Source of the DNA: an uncultured Candidatus Saccharibacteria bacterium | GTDB taxonomy: Bacteria > Patescibacteriota > Saccharimonadia > Saccharimonadales > Saccharimonadaceae | Direction of reading: 5' to 3' | Assembly (NCBI GenBank): GCA_938033695.1 | Contig: CALHKE010000003.1 | Coordinates: 39,242-103,241 of the forward strand | Length of the DNA: 64,000 nt | Shown: positions 58,638 through 64,000 of the stretch, one piece after another | Numbering within the stretch: position 1 is the first letter of the stretch | Layout: the number at the start of each line of letters is the position of its first letter | Position numbers and translations under genes: made by a program | The notes under the pieces: generated by a model | What the model was told of the DNA's origin: nothing | Seen by the model: the letters and a program-made list of their open reading frames with translations, nothing else | Database searches by the model: none

Positions 58638-59899
58638 TGAAAAAAATATTAATCACTAAACGCGGCTCTACTTCCATTATTGTGACGATTTTTGCCATGC
58701 TTTTATTTAGTATTATTGTGGTTGGTTTTGTGCGTCTCACTCTTTCTGAAGCTGGCCAAACTAGTAATTCTGACCTTTCCAAATCCGCCTACGATTCCGC
58801 ACTTGCTGGCGTAGAAGATGCCAAGGTTGCACTTCTTAAATATCATGAATGTTTGAACCGCTACCAAGAAGGTGGATCCGATACCAACTGTAAAGAAATT
58901 ATCGAAGCCATGCAAAATGGTATCAAAAATCAAGACTGCAACACTGTCGCCAATGTCCTCAGTCGCACTACTGATGAACAAAAAGGCGTAACCATCCAAG
59001 AAGTAAAGAATAAGAATCTTGATCAGGGTCGTGGTGCTGATATGATGCAGGCTTATACCTGTGTAACACTTCAGGAAGACCTTAGTGATTATCGTTCCTC
59101 ACTCAGCAGTGAAAATCGTCTCCGTATTGTGCCAATTCGTAGTGATAAAATCAAAGAATTGAAATATATTAATATTAAGTGGTTCTCTGATACTAATTAC
59201 GCTAAGCTCCTAAGTAACGGTCATCAGCTATCTTGGAGCGAAAACGCCTCTCTTCCATCCGGTCAGTATTCCTTAGTACCACCACTAATCAATGCCTCAT
59301 TTTATCAAGCTGACCGTAATTTTAGGATGAGTGATCTGATTACGGCTAGTGGTGACAATTCCACCGACCAAGGAACGATGTATCTAAGACCAAGTAAGAA
59401 TGGCACTAATGAAATTAGAGCTAGTGAAGTTTCTCGTACTTTTGATAAGCACAAGAATGAACTTTTCTATGTTAAGTGTCAGGAAGGTAATTTCTTCTGT
59501 TCACTGACTTTTGAAGTTCCGAACACTTTTCATAATTCTAATGACCGCAACACCGGTGCTACTTTCTTAGTTTTGTCACTGCCTTATGGCGCACCTGATA
59601 CTGATTTTGCCATTTCACTCTACGACGCCAAGCGCAATCCGATTGACTTCACTGGCGTGCAGGCTAAGGTTGACTCGACTGGTCGCGCTAATACTCTTTA
59701 TCGCCGTATCGAGGCTCGTGTCGAATTGATCGATAATTACTTCCCATACCCAGAATTTGCTGTTCAGTTAAATGACGACAAGAATAATGTCACCCGTAAA
59801 ACTTTCTATACCACCAAAAACTGTTGGTATATGGAAGACGGCGACAAGGACACCTGTCCTGACTATCTCGAAAATGATGACTATGCCAATCCAGAATAA
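58637..59899 (+). CDS. Type IV minor pilin (PilX/GspK-like, no Glu5)
   Basis: 420 aa, the largest of the set. MKKILITKRG then STSIIVTIFAMLLFSIIVV: prepilin-like, but the +5 position is Ile, not Glu. Absence of Glu5 and large size are features of the tip subunit GspK/PilX, and it is followed by DLSKSAYDSALAGVEDAKVAL, as in PilX N-terminal domains. Probably caps the pilus or primes assembly together with the three upstream pilins. Confidence 0.83.
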   Translation: MKKILITKRGSTSIIVTIFAMLLFSIIVVGFVRLTLSEAGQTSNSDLSKSAYDSALAGVEDAKVALLKYHECLNRYQEGGSDTNCKEIIEAMQNGIKNQDCNTVANVLSRTTDEQKGVTIQEVKNKNLDQGRGADMMQAYTCVTLQEDLSDYRSSLSSENRLRIVPIRSDKIKELKYINIKWFSDTNYAKLLSNGHQLSWSENASLPSGQYSLVPPLINASFYQADRNFRMSDLITASGDNSTDQGTMYLRPSKNGTNEIRASEVSRTFDKHKNELFYVKCQEGNFFCSLTFEVPNTFHNSNDRNTGATFLVLSLPYGAPDTDFAISLYDAKRNPIDFTGVQAKVDSTGRANTLYRRIEARVELIDNYFPYPEFAVQLNDDKNNVTRKTFYTTKNCWYMEDGDKDTCPDYLENDDYANPE

Positions 59900-59910
59900 T
59901 CATCTGTATT

Positions 59911-60753
59911 ATGGACGATAATCTTCAAAAACTAATCAAACCAGCTCCCAGTCGCATTCTTGCAAATATCTACAATCATTACCTGAGTGAAAAATTTTAC
60001 CAAGAAATGACTCGTACCGGAAATTTTGACGGTCTCGATTTTATTTATTCCGCCGACAATTACGAGAACATTTCTGTTCTAAAATATAGCAGCAAAAATC
60101 CGAACCTAAAATTTACTCTCGCAACTTTTTTCGACCAATCAATATTTGACGAAAAACTAGCAGAACGCGCCATCGAGCGAGTCTCGATTATTTTTAAAAC
60201 CGATAAAACTAGTGCCAGTGATCTAAAAAGTGAACTTAAGAACTTGCATCACATCCCGTGGTCGACACAGAATCAAATTAGTGATACGGTTAATTCGCTC
60301 AATTTAAAACAAGAGCAAAATTATCAATTCAATCTAACCATCTTTTTTACTAATATAACTCATGAGCTAAAGCCACTAGCTACCTATCTTTTGAATAGAG
60401 TCTCTTTAATTTTAGACCAGCTGATCTATCTAGATAAAAATATCTATTTTTTAGGTGACGATAATTATTCGGATTTTTCAGATGATGAAAATTTTATCGG
60501 CCTACAAAAAGAAATCTTTAGTCTAGGTGAGCTCAAAGATATAAATTTAGATTCAGTTTTATTAAATTTTGAGCAAATCATTAGAGAGGATGACTTCGTC
60601 GATAAGATTTATCAAAATATTCTATCTGGGCCGCAAATTTCTGATGAATTAATCTTTGATAACAGCGGATCAATTATTCAAGAAGATTATTGGACCAAAA
60701 TTCAAAAATCAGAAATCGAAGAGCTAATTACGAAATTAAGTATTGAAACTTAA
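59911..60753 (+). CDS. Hypothetical protein after the pilin genes
   Basis: 280 aa, not recognised. No signal peptide or membrane segment; acidic, rich in Asp, Leu and Asn. It starts 11 nt after the pilin-like gene with no clear ribosome site, so it may belong to the same transcript. More A+T-rich than the pilin genes. Confidence 0.65.
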   Translation: MDDNLQKLIKPAPSRILANIYNHYLSEKFYQEMTRTGNFDGLDFIYSADNYENISVLKYSSKNPNLKFTLATFFDQSIFDEKLAERAIERVSIIFKTDKTSASDLKSELKNLHHIPWSTQNQISDTVNSLNLKQEQNYQFNLTIFFTNITHELKPLATYLLNRVSLILDQLIYLDKNIYFLGDDNYSDFSDDENFIGLQKEIFSLGELKDINLDSVLLNFEQIIREDDFVDKIYQNILSGPQISDELIFDNSGSIIQEDYWTKIQKSEIEELITKLSIET

Positions 60754-60787
60754 TTAAATACGGAAACTGAATTCTTGGTGTAAAAAT

Positions 60788-60816
60788 TTGACAGAAAAAT
60801 CGTTGTAGATTATAAT
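60788..60816 (+). promoter_or_regulatory. Consensus sigma70 promoter of tRNA-fMet
   Basis: TTGACA (60788-60793), 17 nt, TATAAT (60811-60816); both hexamers perfect. Confidence 0.9.
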
Positions 60817-60828
60817 AGCTACATACGT

Positions 60829-60905
60829 CGCGGGGTAGAGCAGCCTGGTAGCTCGTTTGGCTCATAACCAAAAGGTCGTTCGTTCAAATCGAACCCCCGC
60901 CACCA
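60829..60905 (+). tRNA. Initiator tRNA-fMet (CAU)
   Basis: 77 nt with encoded CCA. Initiator features: unpaired 1-72 (C-C), A11-U24 in the D stem, and an AGCAGCCTGGTAGCTCG D region like E. coli. The anticodon arm is TTTGG-CTCATAA-CCAAA, so only two of the three usual G-C pairs next to the loop are present; pair 29-41 is U-A. T arm GTTCG-TTCAAAT-CGAAC. Confidence 0.95.
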
Positions 60906-60911
60906 AGTTTT

Positions 60912-60933
60912 AGAACCATCAGGTTCTTTTTTT
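60912..60933 (+). terminator. Terminator of tRNA-fMet
   Basis: AGAACC-ATCA-GGTTCT then T-run. Confidence 0.85.
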
Positions 60934-61005
60934 ATTTAGACCTTTCATCTGAAATTTATATTCAGAGCAAAATCCAGCTACCACTCTACTCGTATCTGTA
61001 GTTTT

Positions 61006-62421
61006 TTACATCAAATTCTTGGCAGCAATTCTCACAATATCTGAGAAGCTTTCATTAATATGTGGCATTGAAGCATGCTCTAAGAGAGTTAAGTCACCAT
61101 ACATGCCAGCCACAATTTCCATCACTGTAAGATCTGCATTCTTGGATACGATTGTCGCACCTAGAAGTTTCTTGTCTTTGTCGCAAATTAACTTCAAAAA
61201 TCCTAGTTTCTCTCCCGCAATCAGGGAATGAGTAGTTTCAATTTCCGGTACAATTACGATCTTACATTTGATACCGCGCGACAAACAATCCTTTTCTGTC
61301 AGGCCTACCGTTACGATTTTTGGTGTCGTATTTAATACGGTTGAAAAATGACGATAGGTTAAGGTCAGCTTATTACGTTTTAAGATGTTATTTACCGCTA
61401 GTGTTCCTTCGTAAGCCGCTTTTTCTGTCGAATGACCAACGGACTGTTTCAGAGGATTCGCAATTACGTCGCCGGCCGCAAAAATATGGCTCACGCTGGT
61501 TTCGAGTTGATCGTTCACGACGATACCTTGCTCGCTGAATTTAATACCTGCATTTTCCAGACCGAGCTCTGTATTAGGTCGGTTACTAATCGCAAAAACA
61601 ATCGCTTCCACGCGTACCGTCTTCTCGTCAGCGCCGCGCTTCATTGTTACCTTCACAGTGGCTACCCGACGTCCATTTGAGACTGTTTCATTTTTGTCCT
61701 TCTGAATCGCCACGACCTTTGTATTGGTGAGAATCTTAATTTTTAGTCCCGACGTTAATTTATTGGTTACTACCTCCACCGCTTCTTTATCGTAACCTTC
61801 TAGAATCGTTTCTTCCTTTTCTACTAGAATTACCTTGCATCCCATCTTCGCCAGGTATTCCACAGTTTCAATTCCTTTTTTCCCGGCCCCCACTACTAAA
61901 ACAATTTTTGGTAATTTTTTCACACGCATGAAAATATCTTCCGGCAAATAATAGTTTGTAGTTTCAATTCCTGAAATTGCACTAAGATCCATACTTCTGC
62001 CAGTGCAGACCAAAAAACGTTTCGCTGAATATCGTTTATTCGCTACGGCTACCTCGTAAGGTGAAATAAAATGAGCATCGCCATGAATCAAATCGATTTT
62101 GAAATTTGCGAAAGATTTTTTCTTGGCTAGGATATATTTTTTCACCCGCTTCTGAATGGTTTCGAAGAGGGAAGGATAGTTATAGGTCAGAGTGTCTTGA
62201 TTATTGCTCAGCTGTAAAAACTTCTTCGCATCATAATATTGATTTGCGATGTCAGAAGCCGAGAGTTGTGCTACACGATAAATATCAGATTTGCTGCCGA
62301 CTAATTCATTTTCAATAATTGCTACGCGAATGTTATTAGCTGCCGCCGCTCTTGCCGCCGACATTCCTGCCGCACCACTACCGATAATTATCAAATCGTA
62401 ATCAAATTTTTCACTCATCAT
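61006..62421 (-). CDS. FAD/NAD(P) oxidoreductase of the dihydrolipoamide dehydrogenase family, no redox cysteines
   Basis: 471 aa. FAD site LIIIGSGAAGMSAARAAAANN, NAD(P) site VVGAGKKGIETVEYLAKMG, AISNRPNTE, and the FAD motif THIFAAGDV-like SHIFAAGDVIANPL. Where GTCLNVGCIPSK is expected the sequence is GSKSDIYRVAQLSASD without cysteine; the C-terminal HxHPTxxE is changed to SMPHINESF. So it is not a disulfide reductase; a transhydrogenase or quinone/other oxidase role is possible. Last gene of a minus-strand group of three. Confidence 0.85.
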   Translation of the reverse strand: MMSEKFDYDLIIIGSGAAGMSAARAAAANNIRVAIIENELVGSKSDIYRVAQLSASDIANQYYDAKKFLQLSNNQDTLTYNYPSLFETIQKRVKKYILAKKKSFANFKIDLIHGDAHFISPYEVAVANKRYSAKRFLVCTGRSMDLSAISGIETTNYYLPEDIFMRVKKLPKIVLVVGAGKKGIETVEYLAKMGCKVILVEKEETILEGYDKEAVEVVTNKLTSGLKIKILTNTKVVAIQKDKNETVSNGRRVATVKVTMKRGADEKTVRVEAIVFAISNRPNTELGLENAGIKFSEQGIVVNDQLETSVSHIFAAGDVIANPLKQSVGHSTEKAAYEGTLAVNNILKRNKLTLTYRHFSTVLNTTPKIVTVGLTEKDCLSRGIKCKIVIVPEIETTHSLIAGEKLGFLKLICDKDKKLLGATIVSKNADLTVMEIVAGMYGDLTLLEHASMPHINESFSDIVRIAAKNLM

Positions 62422-62431
62422 TCATCCTTCT

Positions 62432-62689
62432 CTAAACCAGTTTGTTTCTTTGCTCAATCATGAATCCCAAGTCGGTGTTAAATTTCCTCACCTCGTTCGC
62501 TAATTTCTTATCAAATTCACTTTGGGTAACAATAGTTTTCTTTTCTGCCCAAGTCACTACTTTTTTTACGATAAACTCGACAGTTTGCGCATCTAGTTCT
62601 GGAATATTTTCAATTTTACATTCTGTCTTTAAGATCTTTTTAATTAACTTATCTGTTACTGGTAGATTTTCGCTATTTTTCTTACGCAC
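62432..62689 (-). CDS. Small helical protein of unknown function
   Basis: 85 aa, not recognised; charged, without membrane segment. The GTG start overlaps the TAG of the upstream membrane protein gene (TAGTG), with AGGAGG 6 nt ahead, showing translational coupling. The flavoprotein follows 10 nt downstream. Confidence 0.7.
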   Translation of the reverse strand: MRKKNSENLPVTDKLIKKILKTECKIENIPELDAQTVEFIVKKVVTWAEKKTIVTQSEFDKKLANEVRKFNTDLGFMIEQRNKLV

Positions 62690-63399
62690 TAAAAACCTCC
62701 TGCCACTAATTTAAAAGCGATCAGAAAAAGCCCTAAAGTAATAAAGAGAATACTTGAAATCAGTTTCGTGAAATCTAAATTATCTAGACGCCACTTTTGA
62801 ATCTCCGCAGCTGTCTTACCATGGCGGATGCTTAACTTTAATACTACTAGCGGCATTACCGAAATCGCCGTATAGGTTAAAATCATCACAATCTGCCAAA
62901 GCGCTGGTAGCTTCAAAAAACTATCGGCTGAAACCAACATTAAAGCTAGAATGAATGGTAGTTCCGCCACCACCGACAAAACACCTAGTGAAAAGGCCTC
63001 AATATTACTAGATGAATTTGCCGCGCGTTTGCGGATATATCGGATGATTGACTTTGGCAACCAAAGTTCCGTGGATCTGTTGGTTTTATAATAGAAGAAC
63101 CACACGCAAATTGCAAGACTAAAAATCAAACAAATTAAAATCGTCAGACACAGGATGGTTAAATTGCCACCAAATAACACCATTAGGGCGTAACAGATAG
63201 AGGTTAGGAGTAAACTGGTCAAAAATATGTAACCCACGATGTAATTTGAAAGAAGATTTTTGGTCTTCTTCTTCAAGTATCTTCCGGCACTTTCTCGGTA
63301 TAACAAAAGAAACACCCCCGTGCTTAATTGCATGGAAGACTGGGCTAGGGCGCTCAAAATTATCACCCCGAAAGTCAATAATAAAGTTTGAACCTCCAT
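62689..63399 (-). CDS. Six-segment membrane protein of unknown function
   Basis: 236 aa with six membrane segments (about 5-27, 50-70, 76-100, 135-158, 163-185 and 214-233). The pattern MEVQTLLLTFGVIILSALAQSS with a cytosolic basic loop (RYLKKKTKN) is reminiscent of LysE/GAP-type or CcdA-like transporters, but no decisive motif is present. GGAGGTTC-like site 'GGAGG' overlaps its start region. It heads the three-gene minus unit with the flavoprotein. Confidence 0.65.
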   Translation of the reverse strand: MEVQTLLLTFGVIILSALAQSSMQLSTGVFLLLYRESAGRYLKKKTKNLLSNYIVGYIFLTSLLLTSICYALMVLFGGNLTILCLTILICLIFSLAICVWFFYYKTNRSTELWLPKSIIRYIRKRAANSSSNIEAFSLGVLSVVAELPFILALMLVSADSFLKLPALWQIVMILTYTAISVMPLVVLKLSIRHGKTAAEIQKWRLDNLDFTKLISSILFITLGLFLIAFKLVAGGF

Positions 63400-63416
63400 T
63401 TAGCTATATTATATCA

Positions 63417-63466
63417 TGCTTATGGTCAATCATATCTTGCTTATGACAATTTATAACTTGCTTATG
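63417..63466 (+). repeat. Three TGCTTATG direct repeats at exact 21-bp spacing
   Basis: TGCTTATG at 63417-63424, 63438-63445 and 63459-63466; a further CGCTTATG at 63515-63522 is off phase. Spacing of two helix turns would put bound proteins on one face. Located between two divergent genes. Confidence 0.8.
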
Positions 63467-63580
63467 CTAAAAAAATTTTAGGCATTTTTCTATCTATAAA
63501 ATTAAAAATCTTTCCGCTTATGCTTCTTGTTTTTAATAAAACTTGCTAAATTGCAGTCAAACAAATTAAGTGAGGTAAAT

Positions 63581-64000
63581 ATGAAAAAAGTACAATTCAG
63601 AAAGCGACCAGAAAAGCCGATTATGTGGTGTTTTGCCACTAGTCTATTTTTATTATTTTTGTCCATCTTATTTTTAGATTTTTTCAGCGTCAAAAAGGAT
63701 GACGCCTGGAATCCTTTAAGTCTAAAAAGAGATGGAAGTCCCCAAAATTATTATAATATCGGTAAAGTTCCACAGAGGGCCGAGCTACTTGGATCTGTCA
63801 GTCTCGGCTCTCTGACGGGGAATTCATATTCTGAAATTATTTTTGCTGAAGCCCCCACCGATGCCGAACATCGCAGTGTTTTGCCGGACCCTAAACCCTG
63901 TCCAGAAGGGAAAATTCGTAATCCCTTAACTAATCGTTGTATAAAAAACTATGACGAACGTCATAAAAAGAAACCGAAAAAACCACAAGAGCCAGGAAAG
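63581..64000 (+). CDS. Membrane-anchored/secreted protein with C-P-E-G-K-x-R-N-P-x-T-N-R-C motif (runs off the window)
   Basis: 140 codons, open at the window end. GTGAGG lies 5 nt before ATG 63581. Basic N-terminus KKVQFRKRPEKP, one membrane segment (about 15-35), then an external region with LLGSVSLGSLTGNSYSEIIFAEAPT, resembling surface-protein insertion contexts of this group, then PCPEGKIRNPLTNRCIKNY (about 107-125) and a Lys/Pro-rich tail. From memory, similar C-x-x-G-x-x-R-x-x-x-T-N-R-C motifs recur in extracellular proteins of Saccharibacteria. A minus-strand 63-codon ORF at 63502-63693 is its shadow. Confidence 0.8.
   Translation, partial: MKKVQFRKRPEKPIMWCFATSLFLLFLSILFLDFFSVKKDDAWNPLSLKRDGSPQNYYNIGKVPQRAELLGSVSLGSLTGNSYSEIIFAEAPTDAEHRSVLPDPKPCPEGKIRNPLTNRCIKNYDERHKKKPKKPQEPGK

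Noticed and set aside
60934..61005. TCTGAA/TTCAGA stem between tRNA-fMet and the flavoprotein gene as a terminator
   Set aside because: Only 6 bp, A+T-rich, and no T-run on either side.
63502..63693. 63-codon minus ORF near the right edge
   Set aside because: Antisense to the secreted protein starting at 63581, which has a ribosome site and a membrane segment.
1..64000. UGA recoding to glycine as in Gracilibacteria/Absconditabacteria
   Set aside because: Clear genes such as murC and the CxxC protein end with TGA and no conserved ORF is interrupted by in-frame TGA.
1..64000. CRISPR arrays, insertion sequences or prophage genes
   Set aside because: No regularly spaced repeats of suitable length, transposase, integrase or phage structural gene was found.

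Overview
This window is AT-rich bacterial chromosome around a replication origin. I infer a small-genome Patescibacteria/CPR organism, most likely a Saccharibacteria (TM7) relative. Evidence seen: the set dnaA-dnaN-recF facing away from rpmH-rnpA-yidC-jag, TGA used as an ordinary stop (so not Gracilibacteria or Absconditabacteria), type IV minor pilins, an LCP protein, a secreted protein with a C-P-E-G-K-I-R-N-P-L-T-N-R-C motif, and many genes whose -10 box lies 6-10 nt before the start codon. The taxon is an inference; no marker tree could be run.

Layout. 1-3.46 kb: recF (partial), dnaN and dnaA on the minus strand, with the presumed oriC between dnaA and rpmH. 3.46-7.4 kb: rpmH, an unexpected ABC transporter, rnpA, yidC, jag. 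7.4-14 kb: an LCP protein, a LexA-like repressor without protease domain, a cysteine-desulfurase-like enzyme, a membrane CxxC protein and a CapA-like protein. 14-31.3 kb: a cell-surface island with an acyltransferase, a secreted lysozyme-like/ricin-lectin protein, a PRPP synthase + UbiA (decaprenyl-phosphate phosphoribosyltransferase type) + HAD phosphatase operon, several glycosyltransferases, galE, and a Wzm/Wzt-type ABC exporter. 31.4-37 kb: a Yip1-like membrane protein, two Mur ligase genes (one truncated), and CIRCE-controlled groES-groEL. 37-50.6 kb: glmS, polyprenyl-phosphate sugar transferase, GT4, Wzy-like polymerase, pta, glmM-GNAT-murC. 50.6-54.2 kb: an accessory stretch with an FtsB-like protein, tRNA-Ile2, hairpin repeats, a NUDIX protein and three lineage-specific genes. 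54.3-60.9 kb: a MATCAP/DUF1704-type metallopeptidase divergent from a four-gene minor pilin operon, then the initiator tRNA. 61-64 kb: a flavoprotein lacking redox cysteines, two small unknown genes, three 21-bp-spaced direct repeats, and a secreted protein running off the window.

How it fits together: PRPP synthase, UbiA and HAD proteins could make a polyprenyl-phosphoryl ribose donor; GTs, galE, sugar transferase, Wzy and Wzm/Wzt would build and export a surface polysaccharide, with LCP likely attaching it to peptidoglycan made from GlmS/GlmM/MurC/MurE precursors. Minor pilins and the lectin-hydrolase would contact the host or prey cell, as expected for an epibiont of Actinobacteria. No mobile elements, CRISPR arrays or rRNA genes were seen.
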